64,000 bases of DNA from Burkholderia catarinensis (GTDB lineage: Bacteria > Pseudomonadota > Gammaproteobacteria > Burkholderiales > Burkholderiaceae), in assembly GCF_001883705.2 (NCBI RefSeq), contig NZ_MDEQ02000005.1:186001-250000 (forward strand), read 5' to 3'. Under the pieces are notes generated by a model, which saw only the letters and a program-made list of their open reading frames with translations, did no database searches and was not told where the DNA came from. The translations under genes and the position numbers were made by a program. Position 1 is the first letter of the stretch. Each line of letters opens with the position of its first letter. Shown here piece after piece: positions 43,518-51,542 of the stretch.

Positions 43518-44429
43518 TCACGCTGCTGCCGCGCCGCCCTGCTCCTGCGCGAGAAACCGCTCGACCATCGCGTTGAACACCGGCAGCGCCGGATTGTCGT
43601 TGTCCGCCCGCCACGCGAGATACAGCTCGGCTGCCACGTTCGCACCCGCCAGCGGCCGGAACACCACGCCGTCGACGTGCAGTTCGCGCGCCGACGCCGG
43701 CACGAGCGCCGCGCCAAGCCCCGCGCGCACGAGGCCGAGGATCGTATGCGTCTGCCCGACGTAGTGCAGGTAGTTCGGCAGCCGCCCGGCGCCCGCGAAC
43801 ATCCCCGAGATCATGTCGTGGAAGTACTTGCCCTCGTTCGGCGAATACGCGATGAACGGCTGCCGGTCGAGCTCGTCGGGGCCGATCCGCTCGTACGCGG
43901 CGAGCGGCGCGCCTTCCGCGACCGCGACGAGCATCGGCTCGCGCTGCACGAGCCGGTATTCGAGCGGCTGGCGCGCGGCGCGCTGGCGCACGAAACCCGC
44001 GTCGAGCATCCGCGACGCGAGCGCGTCGATCTGCACGGTCGACACCATCTCGCGCAATTCGACATCGACGTCCGGCAGCGCATGCGCGGCATGCGCGAGC
44101 AGCACCGGAATCATCCGGTACGCGCTGACGGCCGTGAAGCCGAGCGTGATGCGGCCGGCGCCGCCATGCGCGACACGCTGCGCGGCCTGCTCGGCCCGTG
44201 CGGAGAATTCGAGGATGTGCCGCGCGTCGCGCAGGAAGCGCTCGCCGGCCGCGGTCAGGCTGACCTGCCGGCTGCTGCGTTCGAGCAGCGCGATGCCGAG
44301 CGCGTGCTCGAGCAGCTGGATCTGCCGGCTGAGCGGCGGCTGGGTCATGAAGAGCCGCCTGGCCGCGCGACCGAAATGCAGTTCCTCGGCGACCGCGACG
44401 AAGCAGCGAAGCTGGTGCAGTTCAATCAT
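43518..44429 (-). CDS. LysR-family transcriptional regulator (CatM/BenM-like)
   Basis: 303 residues. The HTH region is MIELHQLRCFVAVAEELHFGRAARRLFMTQPPLSRQIQLLEHALG, a pattern shared with CatM/BenM-type activators. The effector domain runs from about 90. No catabolic gene adjoins it on either side, so it is an orphan here. An inverted repeat ATTCAA-ATC-TTGAAT (44428-44442) overlaps its start codon and could be an autoregulatory site. The upstream 44443-44520 stretch is unusually AT-rich. Confidence 0.9.
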   Translation of the reverse strand: MIELHQLRCFVAVAEELHFGRAARRLFMTQPPLSRQIQLLEHALGIALLERSSRQVSLTAAGERFLRDARHILEFSARAEQAAQRVAHGGAGRITLGFTAVSAYRMIPVLLAHAAHALPDVDVELREMVSTVQIDALASRMLDAGFVRQRAARQPLEYRLVQREPMLVAVAEGAPLAAYERIGPDELDRQPFIAYSPNEGKYFHDMISGMFAGAGRLPNYLHYVGQTHTILGLVRAGLGAALVPASARELHVDGVVFRPLAGANVAAELYLAWRADNDNPALPVFNAMVERFLAQEQGGAAAA

Positions 44430-44576
44430 TCAAATCTTGAATCAATCAATATCTTTTGATGTTAGACCGATATCGATACGATTTCCATACTCGGTCGCAC
44501 CTGATGCGTGGCCCGCGCCGCACATGAGCATCGGTGCGGAGCACGCGGTTCGGCCGGCGCGCACCCGTGCGTGCCC

Positions 44577-45545
44577 TCAGGCGCGCTTGCGGCCGCCCGG
44601 CGTCCGTCCGGTCGTCAACCCGTCGAGTTCGTGCAGGTCGTTCTCCAGCGCGGGCGTGAGCGTCGTGCGCAGGTGATCGAGGAACGTGCGGATCTTCGCG
44701 TCGAGATAGCGGCGTGTCGCGTAGACGGCATACACGCTCACCGTCTGCAGCCGGTACTCGGGCAGCACGCGGATCAGCCGCCCCTCGCGGATATCGTCGA
44801 GCACCGTATACAACGCGACGCACGCGATCCCGCGCCCGGCGCGCACCGCGACGCACAACGCGTCCGGCACATTGACCTGGAACGGCGCCGGTTGCAGCGC
44901 GTAGACGGTCTCCTCGCCATCGTTGCGCTCGAGCCGCCATTCGCCGGCCGGCGATGCGGGCGTATCGAGGCGCAGGCATACGTGGTTCGGCAATTCGCCG
45001 GGCGTCTGCGGCGTGCCATGGCGGGCCAGGTATTCGCGCGACGCGACGAGCACGCTGCAGCTCGTGCCGCAGGTCTGTGCGACATAGCCCGAATCGGGCA
45101 GCTGCGACGCCGTCACGATCGATACGTCGTAACCCTCCTCGACGAGATTCGGCATCCGCTGCGCGAGCGTCAGTTCGACCGACACGTCGGGGTTGTCCTC
45201 CTGGTAGCGGACGATCGACGACACGACATGACTCTGCCCGAGCCCCGTCATCGCATGGATGCGCATCTTGCCGCTCGGCCGCAGCAGCGCGTTGCGCGCT
45301 TCCGCGTTCGCATAGTCGAGTTCCGCGAGGATCGATTTCGCTCGCTCGAAATAACGCTCGCCGCTTTCGGTGAGACCGAGGTGGCGCGTCGTGCGGTGCA
45401 GCAGGCGCGTCTGTACGTGCGCTTCGAGGTTCGATACCGCGCGCGACACCTGCGCGGTGGTCGCGTCGATTTCCTTCGCGACCGCAGTAAAACTGCCGGC
45501 TTCGACAACGCGCACGAACAGGCGCATGTTTTCGAGCATGTCCAT
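44577..45545 (-). CDS. LysR-family transcriptional regulator
   Basis: 322 residues. The N-terminal HTH is LFVRVVEAGSFTAVAKEIDATTAQVSRAVSNLEAHVQTRLLHRTTRHLGLTESG. The remaining 230 residues are a LysR substrate domain of the CrgA/DmlR type (MTGLGQSHVVSSIVRYQEDNPDVSVEL). It is divergent from the HPP-CBS gene, though the gap (367 bp) also has a MarR-type operator nearer the HPP gene. Target unknown. Confidence 0.9.
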   Translation of the reverse strand: MDMLENMRLFVRVVEAGSFTAVAKEIDATTAQVSRAVSNLEAHVQTRLLHRTTRHLGLTESGERYFERAKSILAELDYANAEARNALLRPSGKMRIHAMTGLGQSHVVSSIVRYQEDNPDVSVELTLAQRMPNLVEEGYDVSIVTASQLPDSGYVAQTCGTSCSVLVASREYLARHGTPQTPGELPNHVCLRLDTPASPAGEWRLERNDGEETVYALQPAPFQVNVPDALCVAVRAGRGIACVALYTVLDDIREGRLIRVLPEYRLQTVSVYAVYATRRYLDAKIRTFLDHLRTTLTPALENDLHELDGLTTGRTPGGRKRA

Positions 45546-45834
45546 TGAATTGGCTTGGGGAGAGTCAGTGGGGAGACGTCGGCGGCGCTCGCGTCAGGTG
45601 GGGAACGGAACGCGGCCGCGAACCACGACGAATCGATCACCGTGCCGGGGGAAAGGCGGGAGAGCGGGCATCGCGTACGTGGTTCGGGCATGACGGGGGA
45701 ATTCAGTGGCCCGAATTGTACGCCGCCGCAGACAAATTTGCGCTATGGCCCGGCCCGCAAGCTCCCATCCGACGAAAGGATTTTGCAAGGCATCTACGTC
45801 GTGTGCGTCCAACGGCTTGATGCAGCGCGGCAAT

Positions 45835-45855
45835 TTATATCACAACGAGATATAA
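45835..45855. promoter_or_regulatory. MarR-type operator over the HPP-CBS promoter
   Basis: TTATATC, 7 bp, GATATAA: a perfect 7-bp inverted repeat in a local AT island. The right half overlaps TATAAT (45851-45856), a likely -10 for the downstream gene. A second copy lies at 47157-47177 before the MarR gene. Confidence 0.75.
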
Positions 45856-45912
45856 TTCCACCCTTGTCGCCGCGCGCACCTGCGCTGTCATTTTTACCGC
45901 CCACCACCGTCC

Positions 45913-47088
45913 ATGTCGCCAGGCACCTCTCCATCGCGCCGCACGTTGCGGCAATGGCTGCACAGCTTCATTCCCCATCCGATGTCGCTTGACTGGCGCG
46001 AACGCCTGCGTTCATGCACGGGCGCGCTCGTCGGCATCGCGACGGTCGGCGTCACGATGCGGCTGCTGCCCGGCGTGCCGGGCCTCGTGCCGCTGCTCGT
46101 CGCGCCGATGGGGGCGTCGGCCGTGCTGCTGTTCGCGGTGCCGGCGAGCCCGCTCGCGCAGCCGTGGTCGATCATCGGCGGCAATCTCGTCGCGGCGACG
46201 GTCGGCGTCGCGTGCGCGCACTGGATCGCCGATCCGATCACGGCCGCCGCGGTCGCGATCGCGTGTGCGATCGGCGGCATGTTCGTGCTGCGCTGCGTGC
46301 ACCCGCCGTCGGGCGCGGTCGCGCTCACGGCCGTGCTGGGCGGCCCGGCCATCCACTCGCTCGGCTTCGGCTTCGTGGTCGAGCCGATCGCGCTGCAATC
46401 GGCGATCCTGCTGTCGGCCGCGCTCGTGTACCACGCGCTGACGGGCCACCGCTACCCGCACGGCGGTGTGCGCGCCGACGCGAAACCGCAGGCTGGCGGC
46501 TCCGCGCCGGCGCGCGGCGGCTTCACGCGCCGCGACCTCGACGCGGTGCTGAAGCGCCGCGGCGAATGGCTCGACGTCGATCCGGACGACCTCGAAACGC
46601 TGCTGCGCGAAACCGAGATGCAGGCTTATACGCGCACGTTCGGCCAGCTCACGTGCGCCGACCTGATGACGAAGAATGCGATGGAAGTCGCCCCATCGAC
46701 ATCGGTGACGGCCGCGCTCACGCTGCTCGACCGTCACCGCGTGAAGGCGCTGCCCGTCGTCGACGGCGAAGGCCGCCTGACCGGTATCGTCACGCGCGCC
46801 GACCTCACGCGCCAGTGGCGCCGCCCGACGCCGCTGCGGCAACGCCTGTCCGCGCGGCTGCCGCAATCGTTCGGCGGCCAGCCAGCAAGCGTCGCCTCCG
46901 TGATGACGCGCGACGTCGCGTGCGTGCCGGAAACGATGCCGATCACGGCGCTCGTGCCGCTGTTTGCGCATTCGGGCCACCACCACATTCCGGTCGTCGA
47001 TGCATCGCGCCGGCTCGTCGGGATCATTACGCAGACGGATCTCGTCACGGGGCTTTATCAGCAGACGCAGATGCTCGAGGCCGCGTAA
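45913..47088 (+). CDS. HPP-family membrane protein with two CBS domains
   Basis: 391 residues. The N-terminal HPP domain (about 25-175) has four membrane segments and the eponymous motif in VLRCVHPPSGAVALTAVLGG. A linker with a helix follows. Two CBS domains (about 250-310 and 330-388) come next: CADLMTKNAMEVAPSTSVTAALTLLDRHRVKALPVVDGEGRLTGIVTRADL and VASVMTRDVACVPETMPITALVPLF. CBS pairs usually bind adenosyl ligands. Some plastid and cyanobacterial HPP proteins transport nitrite, but bacterial HPP-CBS function is not established. It probably forms a regulatory unit with the MarR gene, 125 bp downstream. Confidence 0.88.
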   Translation: MSPGTSPSRRTLRQWLHSFIPHPMSLDWRERLRSCTGALVGIATVGVTMRLLPGVPGLVPLLVAPMGASAVLLFAVPASPLAQPWSIIGGNLVAATVGVACAHWIADPITAAAVAIACAIGGMFVLRCVHPPSGAVALTAVLGGPAIHSLGFGFVVEPIALQSAILLSAALVYHALTGHRYPHGGVRADAKPQAGGSAPARGGFTRRDLDAVLKRRGEWLDVDPDDLETLLRETEMQAYTRTFGQLTCADLMTKNAMEVAPSTSVTAALTLLDRHRVKALPVVDGEGRLTGIVTRADLTRQWRRPTPLRQRLSARLPQSFGGQPASVASVMTRDVACVPETMPITALVPLFAHSGHHHIPVVDASRRLVGIITQTDLVTGLYQQTQMLEAA

Positions 47089-47156
47089 CGGCACATTACG
47101 TCACGCAACGGCCGACGCCACCCGGAATGCAGCCTTTTTCGCCATAATTCGGCCAT

Positions 47157-47177
47157 TTATATCATATTGTGATACAT
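47157..47177. promoter_or_regulatory. MarR-type operator before the MarR gene
   Basis: TTATATC, 7 bp, GATACAT: same left half, spacer and partly conserved right half as the site at 45835. It lies 36 bp upstream of the MarR ATG, consistent with autoregulation. Confidence 0.7.
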
Positions 47178-47213
47178 TAGTCGGTACCGAAACAAATTGC
47201 CCGACCGACCTCG

Positions 47214-47627
47214 ATGAGCGATTCCCGACGCGCACTGACGAAAAGCGATTTCCAGCAACTGTCCGAGTTCCGCTACCAGATGCGCCGCTTCGAGCGCTTC
47301 TCCGAACGCGCCGCGCAAAGCGAAGGCGTGACGCCGCTGCAATACCTGCTGCTGCTGCACATCAAGGGCTATCCGCATCGCGAATGGGCGACCATCGGCG
47401 AAATCGCGGAACGCCTGCAGGCGCAGCATCACGGCGTCGTCGCGCTGGTGACGCGCTGCGAAGCGCTCGGGCTCGTGAAGCGCAAGACGAGCGAAGCGGA
47501 CCGCCGCCAGGTCGAGGTCCACCTCGAGCAAGCTGGCGAGACACTGCTCGCCCGCCTCGCGGCCATGCATCGCGCGGAGCTGAAGTCGCTCAAGGACGCG
47601 TTCCAGGTTCCCCAGATCGATTACTGA
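47214..47627 (+). CDS. MarR-family transcriptional regulator
   Basis: 137 residues. The winged helix spans about residues 45-110 (LQYLLLLHIKGYPHREWATIGEIAERLQAQHHGVVALVTRCEALGLVKRKTSEADRRQVEVHLEQAGE), with the MarR wing sequence. N-terminal and C-terminal helices would form the dimer interface. The shared operators suggest it represses itself and the HPP-CBS gene just upstream. Ligand unknown. One cysteine (in TRCEAL) is near the recognition helix, so redox sensing is possible but unproven. Confidence 0.9.
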   Translation: MSDSRRALTKSDFQQLSEFRYQMRRFERFSERAAQSEGVTPLQYLLLLHIKGYPHREWATIGEIAERLQAQHHGVVALVTRCEALGLVKRKTSEADRRQVEVHLEQAGETLLARLAAMHRAELKSLKDAFQVPQIDY

Positions 47628-47690
47628 CCCTGGCTTTCGCCACTCCGACGAACGCCCCACACAAACGCGATTTCTCGGCCAACGAACGCT

Positions 47691-47900
47691 ACCTTTGCGA
47701 AGCTGCCCGTGCACTGGATGTGGTGGCCCGCGCGCGGCGCGATCGTGATCGGCAGCGGCGGCTGTCTTGAACCCCGCGCGCTCGGCGTCGGCTACGACGT
47801 GATCGCGCTGCTGCACCTGCACATCGCGCTGAAGATCGCGCTCACGCTGCTGATCGTGAAAGCCGTGATGGGGGTGATCGCGCTCGGCTCGCGCACCTCG
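47691..47900 (+). pseudogene. Internal fragment of a ClC chloride channel gene
   Basis: About 70 codons read as the middle of a ClC protein: KLPVHWMWWPARGAIVIGSG, CLEPRALGVGYDVIALL, then LTLLIVKAVMGVIALGSRTS where ClC proteins have LLLVK...SLGSGTSGG. Sequence before and after does not continue the homology. Neither the selectivity loops nor the CBS domains are present, and the fragment starts in the middle of the fold. This is a deletion remnant. It directly follows the MarR gene. Confidence 0.75.
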
Positions 47901-47942
47901 CGCGCTGCATCGCATTGCGCCGCTTCCCGCGTTTAAAGTTGG

Positions 47943-47971
47943 TTGACAATCCAACCGACGAAAGTTTGTCA
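47943..47971 (+). promoter_or_regulatory. Possible promoter with inverted repeat
   Basis: TTGACA (47943-47948), 17 bp, TTGTCA (47966-47971). An inverted repeat GGTTG/CCAACC overlaps the -35 (47941-47956), in the style of GntR-family operators. The next gene is over 330 bp away. It may serve that gene, an unseen RNA, or be left over from a deleted gene. Confidence 0.4.
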
Positions 47972-48304
47972 TCATGGTCCCCATGCGACGGGGCCACCCT
48001 ATTCAGCCATTCCAATTCGCGATCAGATAAAGAGTCGCGGCACGGCATGCAGACACATGCCGCCGCCGCGGCCGTCACCTCACCACACGACCGGGCAGCG
48101 CGCCGACCGCGCATCGCATGACGTCGAGCCGCACACGACGCATGCCGTGCCGCAGCAAAGTACAAAGCACCGGAGCCGCTGTTTGGCAAGCGCGCTAACA
48201 ACTTGTTTCGGAATTGCCGGAACCGTGCGTGTCCGATGCGATCTCACTTGTACGCAGTACTGCTGCGCATCCCACCCAATCAATCACGACTCGAGGGAGA
48301 TAAC

Positions 48305-48640
48305 GTGAACGCGAAATACTTACCGCTCATCGCATTGACCGTGGCATTTTCCGCTCATGCAGCCGATTCTGCCCTGCAGAACGTGGGACAAAGCCAGAAA
48401 CCCGCCGACCAGGTGGCGCAATGCATCGCCAAGACCTGGGCCGACAAGTCGCAGCAACAGGTGACGTCGCAGTATGAACTGGCGAATGGCCTCGCGATGG
48501 CCGTTTATGCGCCGGGCCAGCAGCCGCCGAACGGCGCCGCTGCCGTGGTGCGCCCGGCCAACGCCGCAAACGCGAAGACCTGGGTCGGTTTCCGCGGCGG
48601 CGATGCGTCGTCGGCCGGCGACATCAACGCCTGCCTGTAA
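48305..48640 (+). CDS. Small secreted protein of unknown function
   Basis: 111 residues from GTG 48305, with GAGGGAGA about 5 bp upstream. A short Sec signal peptide (YLPLIALTVAFSAHA, cleavage after about residue 19) precedes a mature part of about 92 residues. The mature part has two cysteines (QCIAKTW and the penultimate residue of the C-terminus) that could form one disulphide. No family is recognised with certainty, and nothing indicates catalysis. A strong terminator follows at 48688, so it is probably a single-gene transcript. The upstream 47972-48304 stretch holds no other gene that I can support. Confidence 0.75.
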   Translation: MNAKYLPLIALTVAFSAHAADSALQNVGQSQKPADQVAQCIAKTWADKSQQQVTSQYELANGLAMAVYAPGQQPPNGAAAVVRPANAANAKTWVGFRGGDASSAGDINACL

Positions 48641-48687
48641 CGAGAACAGGCGCTCCGGATGGCCTTGCGCCATCCGCTTGCTACAAG

Positions 48688-48708
48688 CCCCGCTTCGGCG
48701 GGGTTTTT
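48688..48708 (+). terminator. Rho-independent terminator
   Basis: CCCCGC, TTCG loop, GCGGGG, then five T. A second hairpin GGATGGC/GCCATCC (48657-48675) lies just before it. Confidence 0.9.
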
Positions 48709-48727
48709 CTTTTTCTGCCGCCCGCGC

Positions 48728-49048
48728 TTACAGGTAGCTGCAGACGTAATCGAGCGTCTCGAGCACTTCGATGTCGAAGCGGCTCTTGCCCGGCACCGAG
48801 AACGACTCGCCGGCGCCGTAGGTCTGCCATTCGCTGCTGCCGTCGAGCTTCACGCGGCACTTGCCGGCCTGCACTTCCATCAATTCGGGCGCGTCCGTGC
48901 CGAAGTTGAGCGCGCACGGCAGGATCACGCCGAGCGTCTTGCGCGTGCCGTCCGGGAAAAGCACGGTATGCGACACGCACTTGCCGTCGAAATAGACGTT
49001 CGCGCGCTTGACGACCGATACGTTGTCGAATTGGGTTGCACTGGTCAT
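48728..49048 (-). CDS. ppnP: Pyrimidine/purine nucleoside phosphorylase PpnP
   Basis: 106 residues, a small cupin (former DUF1255/YaiE). Motifs: [38 protein letters not shown], then [43 protein letters not shown]. The family catalyses phosphorolysis of diverse nucleosides to free base and ribose 1-phosphate. It is slightly longer than the 94-residue E. coli protein. It is convergent with the secreted protein gene and stands alone. Confidence 0.92.
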
Positions 49049-49230
49049 GTGATGCCTCTGATTGCTGGATGCCGGATGGCGAAGTTGTTGGAGGCCGGCC
49101 GGAGCGGCGGGCCGGCCGCTATGATACCGGCTCCCGTGGCCCGCGCCGATCTGCGTGCCGCCGGCCGGGTGTCGGGGTCACAATGATCAGGATGACTACC
49201 TGACTATTGCGGCGTGCCGCCCGCAGCGGC

Positions 49231-50133
49231 TCACCGCAACCCCTTGCGCCGGGCGGAATCGCGCAGGCAGTCGAGCAGCATCACCGCGGCCGGCGTCAGC
49301 GGGCTGTCGCGGCGCGTGATGACCTGCACCGAGACGCCCGGCAGACGCTCCCGGATCGGCAGCACCGCGAGCTGGTCGCGCGCCCACTCGCCCTGCAGCA
49401 ATTGCTCGGGCATCGATGCGATCAGGTCGCAGCCGGTCATCAGGCTGTGCGCGAGCCCGAAGCTCGGGCATTCGACGACGCGCGCCGGCACCGGCAGCCC
49501 ATAAGCGACAAACGAGTTGAACAGCACCTGCGTGGAGCTTTCCGGCGACGGGTTCATCAGCCAGTCGGCCTCGACGAGATCCGCGAGCGACGTGGCCGAT
49601 GCGAGCGGGTGCCCCTTGCGCGCGACGATCAGCGAACGGCTCGCATAGAGTTCCGCATGATCGAACTCGGCCGCCAGCAGTTCGGGCACGACGACGGCCA
49701 CCGCGAAATCGAGCGAGCCGTCGTGCAGGCGCGGCAGCGCGACGCCCGGAAACCCTTCGATCAGGTTGACGCGCGCCACCGGAAAGCGGCGCCGGAACGC
49801 GCGAAACGCATCGGGCAGGATCGTCACCGCGGCGGCCGGCGTGATCGCCGCCGCGACGGAGCCCGTCATCGCGCCCTGCGCCTGCTCGATGTCGTCGCGG
49901 GCGCGCTGCATTTCGGCGACGATCAGCCGTGCGCGCACCTGCAACTGCTGGCCGAACGCGGTGAGCTGAACACCGCGCGCGGTGCGCACGACGAGCGACA
50001 CGCCAAGCGCGATCTCCAGCTCCTTGACCGCCTTCGTCAACGCCGCCGGCGATACGTTCAGGCGCCGTGCGGCCGCGCGAATGCTCCCTTCTTCCGCGAC
50101 GGTGACGAACGCTTTCAACTGATGGTATTTCAT
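49231..50133 (-). CDS. LysR-family transcriptional regulator
   Basis: 300 residues. The HTH is MKYHQLKAFVTVAEEGSIRAAARRLNVSPAALTKAVKELEIALGVSLVVRTARGVQLTAFG, followed by the ligand domain. It is divergent from the amidohydrolase-MFS operon across 182 bp, so it is the probable regulator of that operon. The gap includes an AT-rich stretch near 50222-50275 that likely contains the promoters. Confidence 0.92.
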   Translation of the reverse strand: MKYHQLKAFVTVAEEGSIRAAARRLNVSPAALTKAVKELEIALGVSLVVRTARGVQLTAFGQQLQVRARLIVAEMQRARDDIEQAQGAMTGSVAAAITPAAAVTILPDAFRAFRRRFPVARVNLIEGFPGVALPRLHDGSLDFAVAVVVPELLAAEFDHAELYASRSLIVARKGHPLASATSLADLVEADWLMNPSPESSTQVLFNSFVAYGLPVPARVVECPSFGLAHSLMTGCDLIASMPEQLLQGEWARDQLAVLPIRERLPGVSVQVITRRDSPLTPAAVMLLDCLRDSARRKGLR

Positions 50134-50315
50134 GGCGGCAATGCGTGATCCGTGGAAACCCTGTGCGTCGCGACACGTGCAGGCTCAGGGTATTCCCGAG
50201 CGGCAACCGGTGGTGTGCACCAAAGCAATTTAGCAGCTTCTGGTACGCAAAAGAAATTTATATGCTTGCTCGTCATATGCGCGTCAAACGCCCTATCGGC
50301 CCCACAGGAGACACC

Positions 50316-51500
50316 ATGCTGCAAGCCGTGAACCCCGTCATCCCCGGCATCGCCGCGATCGCCCCCGAGCTGGTCGAGGTGCGCCGCCGCATCCACGCTC
50401 ACCCCGAACTCGCGTTCGAAGAAACGCTCACGAGCGATCTCGTCGCCGAACTGCTCACCGGCTGGGGCTATGAAGTGCATCGCGGCATCGGCAAGACGGG
50501 GGTGGTCGGCGTGCTGCGCGAAGGGCAAGGCACGCGCACGGTCGGGCTGCGCGCCGACATGGATGCGCTGCCGCTCGCGGAAGCCACGGGCCTGCCGTAC
50601 GCGAGCCGCCATGCGAACAAGATGCATGCATGCGGCCACGACGGCCATACGGCAATGCTGCTGTGCGCGGCGCGCCACCTCGCGGCGACGCGCCAGTTCT
50701 CCGGCACGCTGAACCTGATCTTCCAGCCCGCCGAGGAAAACTTCGGCGGCGCGAAGGCGATGATGGACGACGGCCTGTTCGACCGCTTCCCGTGCGACGC
50801 GATCTTCGCGATCCACAACATGCCGGGCCGAGCGGCCGGCGACATGGCGTTCCGCACCGGCGCCGCGATGGCATCGGCCGACCGCGTGACGATCACGCTG
50901 CGCGGCGTCGGCGGTCACGGCGCGATGCCACATTTCGCGCGCGATCCGATGTCGGCCGCGGGCAGCATCATGGTCGCGCTGCAGACGATCGTCGCACGCG
51001 AGGTCGATGCGCAGCATGCGGCCGTGATCACGGTCGGCAGCGTGCAGGCCGGCGAAACCTTCAACATCATTCCGGAAACCGTCGTGATGAAGCTGTCGGT
51101 GCGCGCGCTGAACGCCGACGTGCGCGCGCTGCTCGCGCGCCGTATCGAAGCGCTCGTGAAAGGCCAGGCGGAGAGCTTCGGCGTCACGGCGGAAGTCGAC
51201 TACGACTACGGCTACCCGGTGCTCGTCAATCACGCGGAGCCGACCGCGTTCGCGGCCGACATCGCGCGCCGGATGCTCGGCGCCGAGCGCGTCGAAACCG
51301 AAGCCGCGCCGCTGATGGGCAGCGAGGATTTCGCGTTCATGCTCGAGGCGCGCCCCGGCTGCTATGCGTTCATCGGCAACGGGATCGGCAGCAAGGGCGG
51401 CTGCATGGTGCACAACCCCGGCTACGACTTCAACGACGACATCCTCGCGATCGGCGCGAGCTACTGGGTTCGCGTCGCCGAAGCCTGGCTCGCGGCCTGA
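50316..51500 (+). CDS. M20-family amidohydrolase (hippurate hydrolase-like)
   Basis: 394 residues from ATG 50316 (CAGGAG 7 bp upstream). Metal-binding and catalytic elements of the M20D group: GLRADMDALPL, MHACGHDGHTAMLL, IFQPAEENFGGAKAM, VGGHGAMPHFARDP (dimerisation domain) and MGSEDFAFML. It would hydrolyse N-acyl amino acids or related amides. The MFS permease gene lies 42 bp downstream, so uptake and hydrolysis of one substrate class is the likely operon role. The substrate is not evident. Confidence 0.92.
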   Translation: MLQAVNPVIPGIAAIAPELVEVRRRIHAHPELAFEETLTSDLVAELLTGWGYEVHRGIGKTGVVGVLREGQGTRTVGLRADMDALPLAEATGLPYASRHANKMHACGHDGHTAMLLCAARHLAATRQFSGTLNLIFQPAEENFGGAKAMMDDGLFDRFPCDAIFAIHNMPGRAAGDMAFRTGAAMASADRVTITLRGVGGHGAMPHFARDPMSAAGSIMVALQTIVAREVDAQHAAVITVGSVQAGETFNIIPETVVMKLSVRALNADVRALLARRIEALVKGQAESFGVTAEVDYDYGYPVLVNHAEPTAFAADIARRMLGAERVETEAAPLMGSEDFAFMLEARPGCYAFIGNGIGSKGGCMVHNPGYDFNDDILAIGASYWVRVAEAWLAA

Positions 51501-51542
51501 CGGCCCTTCATCACGCAGTTTCGCGCTCACCGGGGGAACCCC

